DNA of 64,000 nt. It comes from Pseudopedobacter sp038243635 (lineage in GTDB: Bacteria > Bacteroidota > Bacteroidia > Sphingobacteriales > Sphingobacteriaceae). Numbering within the stretch: the first letter of the stretch is position 1; the number at the start of each line of letters is the position of its first letter. Location of the stretch: contig JBBSQW010000004.1 of the NCBI GenBank assembly GCA_038243635.1, positions 62,001 to 126,000 of the forward strand, in the 5' to 3' direction. The position numbers were made by a program, and so were the translations under genes. The notes under the pieces were generated by a model. The model did not search any database, was not told the DNA's origin, and saw only the letters and a program-made list of their open reading frames with translations. Positions 7,871 through 16,061 of the stretch are shown one piece after another.

Positions 7871-8896
7871 ATGTCGATTTTTAGTAAAGAAAAAAGGATA
7901 ATAGCAATAAGTAAGCTGGGTGATTATTTATTAAATGGAGATGATGAATTGCAAAACCTTATTGATAGTGCCAAATATAAAAACGCATGGTTTACGGCAA
8001 ATGAAGTAAGTAAAGCGGTGTTGGCAAACGGCAAAATGTTAAATGAGCAAGATTTAAACAATTGGCTATCAACCTATCACCTCAATTTTGAAAACCCTAA
8101 AAAAGTAGGATTAATTTTAGCAGGTAATTTGCCGCTAGTTGGTTTTCATGATGTATTAGCAGTACTCTTAACTGGCAACATTGCCTTAATAAAACTGTCT
8201 TCACAGGATGATAACCTAATTCCTTTTTTGTTAAAGAAATTAGCACAAATAGAGCCTACCTTCGAAAACCAAATCATATTTGTTCAAAAACTAACGAATT
8301 TTGACGCTGTAATGGCTACCGGAAGTAACAATAGCTCTCGTTATTTTGATTATTACTTTGCTAAAGTTCCAAACATTATACGTAAAAACAGAAATAGCAT
8401 AGCGCTTTTAACGGGTACAGAAAGTAAAGAAGAATTACATCTTTTAGGCAACGATATTTTTGACTATTATGGTTTAGGATGCAGAAATGTATCTAAACTC
8501 ATGGTGCCAAAAGATTACAACTTTATACCTTTTTTTGAGGCAATAGAACCCTTTAACCAGATTCTGAACCATCATAAATACCAAAACAATTACGATTATA
8601 ACAAATCTATTTTCCTAATTAACAAGAATAAACATTTTGATAATGGTTTTTTGTTAGTTACCGAAAGTGAGCGAATTACCTCTCCCCTTTCTGCTGTATT
8701 TTATCAAGAATATAGATCTTTGGAAGAAGCGGTAACCTACATCACTACCGAAAAAGACAACATACAAGCTGTGGTAACTAATAGCGATGTTGAACTGCAA
8801 ACTGCAAAAGCGAAACTCGGCGAAAGCCAAAGCCCAAAACTATGGGATTATGCCGATGGCGTAGATACAATAGCATTTTTGACCGCCTTAACTTGA
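7871..8896 (+). CDS. Acyl-CoA reductase (LuxC-like)
   Basis: The 341-residue protein resembles the LuxC-type acyl-CoA/acyl-protein reductases found throughout Bacteroidota. Features include a Rossmann-like segment VGLILAGNLPLVGFHDVLAV, the phosphate/nucleotide region SSRYFDYYF, and YYGLGCRNVSKL at about 200, whose cysteine sits where the family's catalytic nucleophile is expected. Such enzymes reduce activated fatty acyl groups to aldehydes with NADPH. It is divergent from a dicluster ferredoxin, a conserved pairing in the phylum, but the physiological role of the pair is not established here. A Bacteroidota -7 box is in the spacer. Confidence 0.8.
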   Translation: MSIFSKEKRIIAISKLGDYLLNGDDELQNLIDSAKYKNAWFTANEVSKAVLANGKMLNEQDLNNWLSTYHLNFENPKKVGLILAGNLPLVGFHDVLAVLLTGNIALIKLSSQDDNLIPFLLKKLAQIEPTFENQIIFVQKLTNFDAVMATGSNNSSRYFDYYFAKVPNIIRKNRNSIALLTGTESKEELHLLGNDIFDYYGLGCRNVSKLMVPKDYNFIPFFEAIEPFNQILNHHKYQNNYDYNKSIFLINKNKHFDNGFLLVTESERITSPLSAVFYQEYRSLEEAVTYITTEKDNIQAVVTNSDVELQTAKAKLGESQSPKLWDYADGVDTIAFLTALT

Positions 8897-8931
8897 TTTT
8901 AAAATTATTAAAAATAGGCATTTAAAAATTT

Positions 8932-8939
8932 TACCTTTG
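8932..8939 (+). promoter_or_regulatory. -7 box upstream of the small protein-ftsE pair
   Basis: TACCTTTG matches TAnnTTTG exactly. The predicted start, about 7 bp downstream, leaves a leader of about 22 nt before the ATG at 8968. The -33 region is weak. Confidence 0.5.
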
Positions 8940-8967
8940 CTTACATCGGTTTAACAGGGAAAAAAAA

Positions 8968-9171
8968 ATGTATGTGATAAAAGTAAAGGGAATAGCAAAA
9001 ATCCCAGATTATGTGCAGTTAAGGGATGATCATTTTACACTCTTAGCCTATTTTAGGGTTGATAGACCAGATAAATCGCTGGAAAAAATTGGATTGGCTG
9101 ATAAGGCCGCTTATATTATGGAAACGGTAAAAGATTTACCCTTCGGACAAATTTTAAAATTAGACATTTAA
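8968..9171 (+). CDS. Small conserved-looking protein of unknown function, translationally coupled to ftsE
   Basis: This 67-residue soluble protein (starts MYVIKVKGIAKIP, contains DDHFTLLAYFRVDRP) has no signal peptide or membrane segment and no motif I recognise. Its TAA stop shares one base with the ATG of the downstream FtsE-type ATPase (TAATG), so translation is probably coupled. A -7 box immediately upstream supports it as the first gene of the transcript. Its position suggests a function linked to the ABC ATPase, but that is inference. It could instead be a leader ORF whose translation sets ftsE expression. Confidence 0.7.
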   Translation: MYVIKVKGIAKIPDYVQLRDDHFTLLAYFRVDRPDKSLEKIGLADKAAYIMETVKDLPFGQILKLDI

Positions 9172-9851
9172 TGGTTGGTAATTCAGTTATTACACTAAAC
9201 AATATTGATATTTTTCAACAAAAACACTTGGTGCTTTCCAACGTTAATTTACACGTGGATAACGGTGAGTTTGTTTATTTAATTGGGCAAACAGGTTCTG
9301 GAAAAAGCAGCTTACTGAAAATTATTTACGGCGATTTACATATTGTAAACGGCGATGGAGACGTAGTTGGTTACCAGCTTAAAAATTTGAAGGAAAATGA
9401 CGTTCCTTTTTTAAGAAGAAAATTAGGAATCGTTTTTCAGGATTTTCAATTATTAACCGATAGAACTATTGAGCAAAATTTAGCGTTCATTTTAAGATCA
9501 ACCGGTTGGAAAGATAAAAACCTGATTGCCGAAAGAATTAAAGACGTTTTAGAGAAAGTAGGTTTACGTAGCAAAATGAAAAAAATGCCTCACGAAATTT
9601 CTGGAGGTGAGCAGCAAAGAGTCGTAATTGCGAGAGCTTTACTAAATGACCCTGAGCTTATTTTAGCTGATGAGCCAACCGGAAACTTAGATCCAGAAAC
9701 ATCTGAAGAAATTATGATTTTACTCCGCCAAATTAGCCAATCTGGCACTGCGGTTTTAATGGCGACACATGATTACCACATCATCCGTACTTTTCCGTCT
9801 CGTATTATTAAGTGCGAAAACGGCAGAGTTATAGAGGACGCCACGGTATAA
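9171..9851 (+). CDS. ftsE: FtsE-type ABC transporter ATPase
   Basis: This ABC ATPase has Walker A GQTGSGKSS (about 39-47), Q-loop region VFQDFQLL, signature ISGGEQQRV (about 143-151), Walker B/D-loop LILADEPTGNLD (about 163-174) and the H-loop histidine in MATHDYH. Length (226) and sequence fit FtsE, which with FtsX regulates septal peptidoglycan hydrolases in division. No ftsX gene is adjacent, so its membrane partner must be encoded elsewhere. A related LolD/MacB-type ATPase is possible but less likely. It is coupled by one base to the small upstream ORF. Confidence 0.85.
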   Translation: MVGNSVITLNNIDIFQQKHLVLSNVNLHVDNGEFVYLIGQTGSGKSSLLKIIYGDLHIVNGDGDVVGYQLKNLKENDVPFLRRKLGIVFQDFQLLTDRTIEQNLAFILRSTGWKDKNLIAERIKDVLEKVGLRSKMKKMPHEISGGEQQRVVIARALLNDPELILADEPTGNLDPETSEEIMILLRQISQSGTAVLMATHDYHIIRTFPSRIIKCENGRVIEDATV

Positions 9852-9923
9852 AAAACAATCATCCGAACAAAGCAACGTAAAAAGCAGTCAATTTGTAAGT
9901 GTTTCATTTTGAAAACTGACAGG

Positions 9924-9955
9924 TTGACTGTTTTTATTGAATGGCCGTATGTTTG
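9924..9955 (+). promoter_or_regulatory. Promoter of grpE
   Basis: TTG at 9924-9926 and TATGTTTG at 9948-9955 fit the Bacteroidota promoter pattern with a 21-bp spacer. It lies downstream of an upstream in-frame ATG at 9937, which argues that translation really starts at 9985. Confidence 0.55.
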
Positions 9956-9984
9956 GTATTTTCAAATCGTTATATATTATAGCC

Positions 9985-10581
9985 ATGTTTAATAGAAAAA
10001 AGGTTTCAGAGACTGAAAAAAGTACTAAAATGACAGACCAGAACGAAGAGACTCGTGAGCAAAAAGAAGTTCAAGAAGAGATAGAGCAAGTTAATGAGTC
10101 TAGGGTTAACCAACCAGAGGAAACAGAATTTAGCGAAACAGATAAATTAAAATCTGAAGTTGCGATGTTAAACGATAAGTATGTTCGTTTGTACGCCGAG
10201 TTTGATAACTATAAGCGCCGTACTACCAAGGAACGTATTGAGCTTTTACAAACTGCAGGCAAAGATGTAATTGTGTCTTTGTTAACTGTTTTGGATGATT
10301 TCGAAAGAGCAAATAAAGCAATGGAAAACGCTGCAGATGTTAAACCAGTTAAAGAAGGTGTTGAGTTGATTCAAAACAAATTAACAACCTTGCTAGCGCA
10401 AAGAGGTTTAAAAGCAATGGAATCAATAGGCCAACCATTTGATGCCGATATACACGAAGCTATTACAAACGTTCCAGCGCCTACGCCAGATTTGAAAGGG
10501 AAAGTGATTGACGAAGCAGAAAAGGGCTACATGCTTAATGATAAAGTAATTCGTTACGCAAAAGTAATTGTTGGAGCGTAA
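9985..10581 (+). CDS. grpE: Nucleotide exchange factor GrpE
   Basis: GrpE releases ADP from DnaK in the Hsp70 cycle. The acidic, Glu/Gln-rich N-terminus (EETREQKEVQEEIEQ) is followed by the long coiled-coil (LKSEVAMLNDKYVRLYAEFDNYKRR) and the C-terminal beta-domain with GVELIQNKL and FDADIHEAITNVP. The frame is open upstream to 9937, but a promoter-like -7 box covers 9948-9955, so I chose the ATG at 9985 (198 residues). It precedes dnaJ by about 190 bp of repeat-rich spacer. dnaK is not in the window. Confidence 0.95.
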   Translation: MFNRKKVSETEKSTKMTDQNEETREQKEVQEEIEQVNESRVNQPEETEFSETDKLKSEVAMLNDKYVRLYAEFDNYKRRTTKERIELLQTAGKDVIVSLLTVLDDFERANKAMENAADVKPVKEGVELIQNKLTTLLAQRGLKAMESIGQPFDADIHEAITNVPAPTPDLKGKVIDEAEKGYMLNDKVIRYAKVIVGA

Positions 10582-10772
10582 ATGATAATGATTGAAGGAG
10601 AAAATAAATAATGATTGAAGGAAAGAATGATAGAAGGATTGAATGTATATAAAGCGGAACACGATAAGTTTCATACGTTTTACCATTTATTCACTCATTC
10701 AAAATTCAATCATTCTATCATTAGAAAACTTATTCTCTCATTCTCTTCTTCAATCATTCAAAATTAAAAAAT
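10582..10772. repeat. Degenerate inverted repeats of AATGATTGAAGG type in the grpE-dnaJ spacer
   Basis: The left half contains aatgattgaagga twice plus gaatgatagaaggattgaat. The right half carries reverse-complement forms such as tcaatcattctatcatt and cttcaatcattcaaaatt. The two halves could fold into a long imperfect hairpin between the genes. Similar units occur at 13415-13562. Confidence 0.6.
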
Positions 10773-11948
10773 ATGAGCAAAAGAGATTATTACGATATAC
10801 TTGGGGTTTCAAAAAGCGCTCCAGCTGATGAAATTAAGAAAGCCTATCGTAAAATGGCCATAAAATATCATCCAGATAAAAACCCTGATGATAAAGGCGC
10901 AGAAGATAAATTTAAAGAAGCAGCCGAGGCGTACGAGATTTTAAGTAATCAGGAGAAAAAACAACGTTACGATCAATTTGGTCATGCCGGCGCACAAGGA
11001 GGCTTTGGTGGCTACGGTGGCGGTGGTTCCATGAACATGGAAGATATTTTTAGCCAATTCGGAGACATTTTTGGTGGTGGTGGCGGTGGCGGAAGTCCTT
11101 TTGATAGTTTCTTTGGTGGTGGCGGTGGCCAGTCTCGCGGTGGTGGCAGACGGGTTCAAAAAGGAACCAACTTAAGGATTAAGGTAAAACTAACTTTAGA
11201 GGAAATTGCTAACGGCGTTGAGAAAAAGATAAAAGTTAACAAACAAATACTTTGTAATACTTGTGACGGTACAGGAGCAAAAGATAAAAACTCTTTTTCT
11301 AGTTGTAAAACTTGTGGCGGTAGCGGAGCTGTACGTAGAGTAACCAATACTATTTTAGGTCAGATGCAAACTACGAGCACCTGCCCTACTTGCAACGGCG
11401 AAGGAAGTACTATCACATCTAAGTGTAATACTTGCCATGGCGACGGAATAACGCGTGGAGAAGAAACCATTAGCATTAACATCCCTGCAGGTGTAAGTGA
11501 AGGAATGCAATTGAGCATGAGTGGCAAAGGAAATGCTGCACCGAGAGGTGGCGTTCCCGGAGATTTAATCATCTTAATTGAAGAAACTCCTCACGAATCA
11601 CTAAAAAGAGAAGGTATTAACGTTATTTACGATTTACACGTAAGTTTTGTAGATGCTACTTTAGGTGCTACTATTGAAGTACCAACTATTGATGGCAAAG
11701 CAAGAATCAAACTAGATCCAGGAACTCAAGGCGGTAAAATTTTACGTTTAAAGGGAAAAGGTATTCCAGAAGTAAACTCGTACCACAAAGGTGATCAGTT
11801 GATTCAGGTAAATATTTGGACTCCAAAAATTGTGAGTAACGAAGAACGTGGAGTTTTAGAAAAACTGAAAGAATCACAAAACTTTAAACCAAGTCCTGGT
11901 AAAAACGAAAAGAGCTTTTTTGATAGAATGAAAGAGTATTTTGAATAA
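10773..11948 (+). CDS. dnaJ: Chaperone protein DnaJ
   Basis: This Hsp40 co-chaperone stimulates DnaK ATPase and delivers unfolded substrates. The J-domain spans about 1-70 with the HPD motif at 33-35. A Gly/Phe-rich linker follows (GGFGGYGGGG, long glycine runs at about 75-125). Four zinc-binding CXXCXGXG-like repeats occupy about 160-230 (CNTCDGTG, CKTCGGSG, CPTCNGEG, CNTCHGDG). The substrate-binding C-terminal domains complete a 391-residue canonical DnaJ. It follows grpE on the same strand and ends in a hairpin terminator. Confidence 0.98.
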   Translation: MSKRDYYDILGVSKSAPADEIKKAYRKMAIKYHPDKNPDDKGAEDKFKEAAEAYEILSNQEKKQRYDQFGHAGAQGGFGGYGGGGSMNMEDIFSQFGDIFGGGGGGGSPFDSFFGGGGGQSRGGGRRVQKGTNLRIKVKLTLEEIANGVEKKIKVNKQILCNTCDGTGAKDKNSFSSCKTCGGSGAVRRVTNTILGQMQTTSTCPTCNGEGSTITSKCNTCHGDGITRGEETISINIPAGVSEGMQLSMSGKGNAAPRGGVPGDLIILIEETPHESLKREGINVIYDLHVSFVDATLGATIEVPTIDGKARIKLDPGTQGGKILRLKGKGIPEVNSYHKGDQLIQVNIWTPKIVSNEERGVLEKLKESQNFKPSPGKNEKSFFDRMKEYFE

Positions 11949-11967
11949 TACAGTTTAACAATAAGGG

Positions 11968-12001
11968 AAAGCCGTCTCAGACAAAGAGATGGCTTTTTTT
12001 G
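11968..12001 (+). terminator. Terminator of dnaJ
   Basis: aaagccgtctc and gagatggcttt pair (one G-T), followed by a run of Ts. It lies 20 bp after the dnaJ stop. Confidence 0.85.
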
Positions 12002-12056
12002 TTTTAGATTTACTGAATCGAAATTTTAAATCTCTAATTTGAAGAGACAGATAGTT

Positions 12057-13268
12057 TTAAGCTAAAAATATCCCAGCTAAAACACCGACCAAAATAATAT
12101 AAGGCGTTTTTATTTTGGTGAACTGCAACACCAAAAATGTAACTAGAATAATCGAAATATTCATATAGTTAATTCCTATCGGCTTCATCAATAAAATAAA
12201 TGCTGCACCCATAAAACCAACTGCTACGGCATTAATGCCATTTAAAGAACGCTTTATACGGGTTATCTTCTTTAAATCTTCCCAAAACGGAACAATAAAA
12301 AGAATCAAAATCACTCCCGGAGCATTTATCCCCAACACCCCAATTGTGCTACCTAAAATTTGTCCGCCAATACCATAGCCTCTATTCCCTAAAGACATTG
12401 CGCCAACAAAAGAAGTGAAAGAAAATGTTGGACCAGGGATTATCTGTTGCAAAGCATAACCCGATAAAAACTCTTGTCCGGTTAGGTAATGCTTAACATC
12501 CACAAACTCCGTGTACATTAAAGGCACTAGCACCTGCCCGCCACCAAATATAATTATCCCATTACGGTAGAAGTTTTCAAAAAGTCTAATGGGTAAACTA
12601 AAAGGTGACGTCCGGCTAATAACTGCGCCCAAAAGTCCGAAAAATAATAACACACCAATAAAGTATGCTACTTTTTTAGTATTTATATTGGAGAAAAGCT
12701 TTACCCTAATCTGGTCCTCATCATGTTGTGCTTCAGTTGCCGAACTGATGATTCCACCCAATAAAATCAAAATAGGAAAAACAAAAGGACTACGTAAAAT
12801 TAGACTTGCCGCTACAGCACAAGCTGCCAAAATTACATTGATATCTGTTTTTAAAGCAATCCGGCCAAAGGAATAGGTTGCATAGGCGACAATCCCTAAC
12901 GCTACCGGTTGTATAAAGGTTAAAACTTTGGAGAAACTAGCGTTTAACGAGAAAGTATCCAGATTAATAGCAATAAAACACATAACAGCGCCTGTTGGAA
13001 CTACCCAAATTAAAAAGGTAATAATCGCCAAAGAAATACCACCAACTTTATAAGCCACACCAACCACAGTCTGTGTAGATGAAGGCCCGGGAAGGATTTG
13101 AGTTAAAGAGTAAAGCTCCATCAGCTCCTCTTCGGTTAAATAGGCTCTTTTCTTAACAAAATCATTCAACAAAATTGCCAAATGAGCTTGTGGACCACCA
13201 AAAGAGGTAAGCATAAACGCCAAAACGTCTCTTAAAAAAATGAGCTTTCTAAACCTTTTTCCTTTCAA
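12057..13268 (-). CDS. chrA: Chromate transporter (ChrA/CHR family)
   Basis: This 403-residue integral membrane protein contains the duplicated CHR domain. The first half has SFGGPQAHLA followed by LTQILPGPSSTQ; the second half has FGGGQVLVPLM followed by LQQIIPGPTFSF. The G-G-P/G-G-Q and PGP motifs in both halves are family hallmarks. Long-chain ChrA proteins export chromate and are often found without other chromate genes; the natural substrate may be another oxyanion. The frame has no ATG before the first conserved residues, so initiation is probably at the TTG at 13268. It is convergent with dnaJ. Confidence 0.9.
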   Translation of the reverse strand: MKGKRFRKLIFLRDVLAFMLTSFGGPQAHLAILLNDFVKKRAYLTEEELMELYSLTQILPGPSSTQTVVGVAYKVGGISLAIITFLIWVVPTGAVMCFIAINLDTFSLNASFSKVLTFIQPVALGIVAYATYSFGRIALKTDINVILAACAVAASLILRSPFVFPILILLGGIISSATEAQHDEDQIRVKLFSNINTKKVAYFIGVLLFFGLLGAVISRTSPFSLPIRLFENFYRNGIIIFGGGQVLVPLMYTEFVDVKHYLTGQEFLSGYALQQIIPGPTFSFTSFVGAMSLGNRGYGIGGQILGSTIGVLGINAPGVILILFIVPFWEDLKKITRIKRSLNGINAVAVGFMGAAFILLMKPIGINYMNISIILVTFLVLQFTKIKTPYIILVGVLAGIFLA

Positions 13269-13414
13269 TGTGAGGCTGTGTTATTAAGGAGTATAAATGT
13301 ATTAAAAAAGGGGAAAGATTAACAAGATTAAAGAGCAAAGATGAAAAGAGCCAAAAATAATGAACTTTTGAGGAGTATGAAGATTCGAGTATCAAGACTG
13401 AGTTGCTAATTTTG

Positions 13415-13562
13415 AATAACTGAAGGAAAGAATGATAGAATAATACAATCGGCAATCCAATCATTCTTTTCTTCAGTTATTTACCCCCTTCACAAGAATT
13501 CATTCATTCAAAACTCAATCCTTCAATCATTAATTATTAACTCATTCAATCCTTCAATTACT
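13415..13562. repeat. Degenerate TCAATCATT/AATGATTG repeats between chrA and the TPR gene
   Basis: Units such as gaaagaatgatagaa, ccaatcattctt, attcattcattcaaaac, tccttcaatcatt and cattcaatccttcaatt recur with irregular spacing and in both orientations. They are of the same type as those in the grpE-dnaJ spacer. Confidence 0.55.
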
Positions 13563-13564
13563 AG

Positions 13565-13894
13565 CTAATCCTCCATCTCGTCCTGCAAACTATTATAAGC
13601 ACCTAATAATTCGCTTAAAGCATGTTGGTTCTTAATTCGTTTGCCAATTTCAATACCCTGTTCGTACGTCTTTAGAGCGTCATTTTGCTGATTTAAATGC
13701 TCATATAATTTCCCCAAATGATAATATGTTCCAATATAATCTGTATGTTTATCTACCAAGTTTAAATAAAACCGGAGAGCTTCTTCGGTGTTATTTAACC
13801 TAAGATATTCAGTAGCAAGCGCATATTTTAAAAACGGATCGTTAGGTTCATTTTTAAAAAATTCAAGTAAGCGTTCTAATCTGTTTATCGTCAT
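13565..13894 (-). CDS. Small TPR-repeat protein
   Basis: This 109-residue soluble protein is built of about three tetratricopeptide repeats: DPFLKYALATEYLRLNNTEEAL, then a TYYHLGKLYEHLNQQNDALKTY repeat, then a C-terminal helix. TPR proteins mediate protein-protein contacts, and no catalytic motif is present. It is divergent from etfB with a 46-bp spacer, so the two promoters are close. The partner cannot be inferred. Confidence 0.85.
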   Translation of the reverse strand: MTINRLERLLEFFKNEPNDPFLKYALATEYLRLNNTEEALRFYLNLVDKHTDYIGTYYHLGKLYEHLNQQNDALKTYEQGIEIGKRIKNQHALSELLGAYNSLQDEMED

Positions 13895-13916
13895 TTTAAT
13901 TTATGTTTTAAAAAAT

Positions 13917-13924
13917 TAAATTTG
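13917..13924 (+). promoter_or_regulatory. -7 box of etfB
   Basis: TAAATTTG matches TAnnTTTG exactly, 17 bp before the etfB ATG. The predicted leader is only about 10 nt. Confidence 0.5.
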
Positions 13925-13940
13925 TAAAAACTGCAATAAT

Positions 13941-14678
13941 ATGAAAATTTTAGTTTGTATTAGTAACGTACCAGATACGACCACGAAAATAACCTTTACC
14001 AATGATAATTCCACTTTTAACGAAGCTGGAGTTCAGTTTGTATTAAACCCTTATGATGAAATAGCTCTATCAAGAGCCATTGAACTTACAGAGAATGGAA
14101 GCGGAACCGTAACGGTAATTAATGTAGGCGAAGTTGGTACAGAACCCACCATTCGTAAAGCATTAGCAATTGGCGCAACAGACGCCGTCAGGATTAACGC
14201 AAAACCTACAAGCGCTTATTTTGTAGCAAAGCAGATTGCTAATTATGCAAAAGAGCAATCTTACGATTTAATTTTAACTGGTCGCGAATCCATTGACTAT
14301 AACGGTGCAAAAGTTCCAGCTATGTTGGGCGAATTATTAGACATTCCTTCGATATCGATTATCAAAAAAATAGATGTGGACGGAACTTCCGCAACCGTAG
14401 AAAGAGAAATTGAAGGTGGCAAGGAAATCATGAGCATTCCTTTCCCCTTTGTAGCAGGCACAGCAGAAGGCGTTGCAGAGTGGAAAATCCCTAATATGAG
14501 AGGGATTATGAGTGCCAGAACAAAGCCATTAAATGTGGTTGAGCCTATAGAAGTGAAATCGCTCTCAAAAATTATAAAATTTGAAACTCCTGCGCCAAGA
14601 GGAACCGTTAAGTTGGTGGATACTGGCAACGCAGAGCAATTGATTGAACTTTTACACAGCGAGGCGAAGGTGATTTAA
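13941..14678 (+). CDS. etfB: Electron transfer flavoprotein, beta subunit
   Basis: EtfB and EtfA form a soluble FAD heterodimer that takes electrons from acyl-CoA dehydrogenases and passes them to ETF:quinone oxidoreductase. The N-terminus MKILVCISNVPDT, the NPYDEIALSRAIELTE block and the DLILTGRESIDYNG motif are typical of the beta subunit (245 residues). A -7 box lies just upstream. The gene is followed by etfA after 181 bp that contain a mobile-type repeat, so it is unclear whether the two are still one transcript. Confidence 0.95.
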   Translation: MKILVCISNVPDTTTKITFTNDNSTFNEAGVQFVLNPYDEIALSRAIELTENGSGTVTVINVGEVGTEPTIRKALAIGATDAVRINAKPTSAYFVAKQIANYAKEQSYDLILTGRESIDYNGAKVPAMLGELLDIPSISIIKKIDVDGTSATVEREIEGGKEIMSIPFPFVAGTAEGVAEWKIPNMRGIMSARTKPLNVVEPIEVKSLSKIIKFETPAPRGTVKLVDTGNAEQLIELLHSEAKVI

Positions 14679-14695
14679 ATTTCGGTAGGCGTTTT

Positions 14696-14774
14696 AACAG
14701 GCTATCCGCTATATCTTTTTTGTATTTTCCTTCGACTCCGCTCAGGATAACAAAAAAGGATGTCGCTCCTATCC
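14696..14774. repeat. REP-like element, copy A (between etfB and etfA)
   Basis: The element runs from acaggctatccgctatatc through ccttcgactccgctcagga to ggatgtcgctcctatcc. Its reverse complement aligns with the element at 15915-16034 over the outer segments (cgacatccttttttgt and acaaaaaagata). The two copies therefore flank etfA in opposite orientation. Confidence 0.75.
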
Positions 14775-14859
14775 TTAACGCAAATCATCTGGAAAAAGAG
14801 AATTGTAGTCAAAAAATTAAAACCAGATAAGTCACGGCTTATCTATAAAAATATAAAAT

Positions 14860-15837
14860 ATGTCTGTTTTAATATATGTAGAAAATGCCGATGGCAAATT
14901 CAAAAAATCAATATTCGAGGCGGTTTCTTATGCAAAAGCAATCGCAAGCCAACTAAACACCAGCTTAATCGCAATTTCCATTGGTAATGTTGCAACAGCT
15001 GAATTAGATAACTTAGGTAAATATGGCGCAAGCAAAGTTTTAAATGTTAATAACGATAAATTAAAATCATTTGTAAATCAGGCTTATGCATCGGTAATTG
15101 CCGAAGCTGCAAAGAAAGAAGGTGCAAATGTGGTGGTACTTTCCAACTCCTTTTCGGGTAAAGGTTTGGCTCCAAGAATTGGAGTAAAATTGGAAGCTGC
15201 AGTAATTAGTGGTGCTATTGAATTACCAAATACCGATGGTGGAAACTTTACGGTTAAACGTAGCGCTTTCTCAAGTAAAGCTTTTGCAACCGTAGAAGTT
15301 TCAGCAGAAAATAAAGTGATTTCTCTAACGCCAAACAGCTATAAAGTTGTAGAAGACGGTGGAAGCGCAACAATTGAAGACTTTACCTCAGAAAACAAAG
15401 AATCTGATTTTAAAACCATTATCAAAGAGATTGTTAGAGCAACGGACAAAGTTTCTTTACCTGATGCAGAACTCGTAGTAAGTGCTGGACGTGGTTTGAA
15501 AGGTCCGGAAAATTGGGGAATGATTGAAGAACTGGCAAATTTATTAGGCGCTGCAACAGCTTGCTCAAAACCAGTATCAGATGCAGACTGGCGCCCACAC
15601 AGCGAACATGTTGGACAAACCGGAATTGCTATTTCCCCTAACTTATACATAGCTATTGGTATTTCAGGTGCTATTCAGCATTTAGCAGGTGTTTCTTCCT
15701 CTAAAGTAATTGTAGTAATTAACAAAGATCCAGAGGCACCTTTCTTTAAAGTTGCCGATTACGGAATTGTTGGTGATGCGTTTGAAGTTGTACCTAAATT
15801 GATTGAAGCGGTAAAATCTTTAAAAGCAAATTCTTAA
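14860..15837 (+). CDS. etfA: Electron transfer flavoprotein, alpha subunit
   Basis: This is the FAD-binding partner of EtfB. The C-terminal FAD domain shows the family signature: VVSAGRGLKGPENWGMIEELA, then CSKPVSDADWRPHSEHVGQTG and YIAIGISGAIQHLAG, followed by IVVINKDPEAPFF. Length (325) is normal. It follows etfB across a repeat-containing spacer and is closed by a long perfect hairpin. A second copy of the same repeat family lies beyond the terminator. Confidence 0.96.
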   Translation: MSVLIYVENADGKFKKSIFEAVSYAKAIASQLNTSLIAISIGNVATAELDNLGKYGASKVLNVNNDKLKSFVNQAYASVIAEAAKKEGANVVVLSNSFSGKGLAPRIGVKLEAAVISGAIELPNTDGGNFTVKRSAFSSKAFATVEVSAENKVISLTPNSYKVVEDGGSATIEDFTSENKESDFKTIIKEIVRATDKVSLPDAELVVSAGRGLKGPENWGMIEELANLLGAATACSKPVSDADWRPHSEHVGQTGIAISPNLYIAIGISGAIQHLAGVSSSKVIVVINKDPEAPFFKVADYGIVGDAFEVVPKLIEAVKSLKANS

Positions 15838-15857
15838 ATTAGCAGGATATTTAAAAA

Positions 15858-15906
15858 AGCAAAATACATTTTGGCTTTAAATTTGTCAAAATGTATTTTG
15901 TTTTTA
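15858..15906 (+). terminator. Terminator of etfA
   Basis: caaaatacattttg (15860-15873) and caaaatgtattttg (15887-15900) are perfect reverse complements, followed by TTTTT. Confidence 0.85.
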
Positions 15907-15914
15907 AGAAGGTT

Positions 15915-16034
15915 TGCGTGAGGGATTGAAACGACATCCTTTTTTGTGACTTTGAGCGATTGCCATCATTATCTGCCGAAGAAGGCACAAAAAAGATAAA
16001 GTGGAATGCCCGACCCTGTTTGGGACACGCCCCA
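15915..16034. repeat. REP-like element, copy B (downstream of etfA)
   Basis: It begins gcgtgagggattgaaacgac and includes atccttttttgt and gcacaaaaaagataaagtgg, ending gggacacgcccc. The core is homologous in inverted orientation to copy A at 14696-14774. The inner atccttttttgt and acaaaaaagat arms can pair. Confidence 0.75.
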
Positions 16035-16061
16035 AGCTTACATCGTAGGTTTTTATTTATA

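Noticed and set aside
13249..13464. 71-codon minus-strand frame upstream of chrA
   Set aside because: Lies in repeat-containing spacer, overlaps the chrA start in another frame, and has biased Phe/Leu/Ser composition without a known motif.
14297..14629. Long antisense frame in etfB, and similar antisense frames inside bamA, gltB, ccmF and other genes
   Set aside because: Shadows of strongly conserved coding sequences on the other strand.
15960..16061. Upstream extension of the bifunctional nuclease frame
   Set aside because: Encoded by a REP-like element; the conserved family N-terminus starts at the ATG at 16062.
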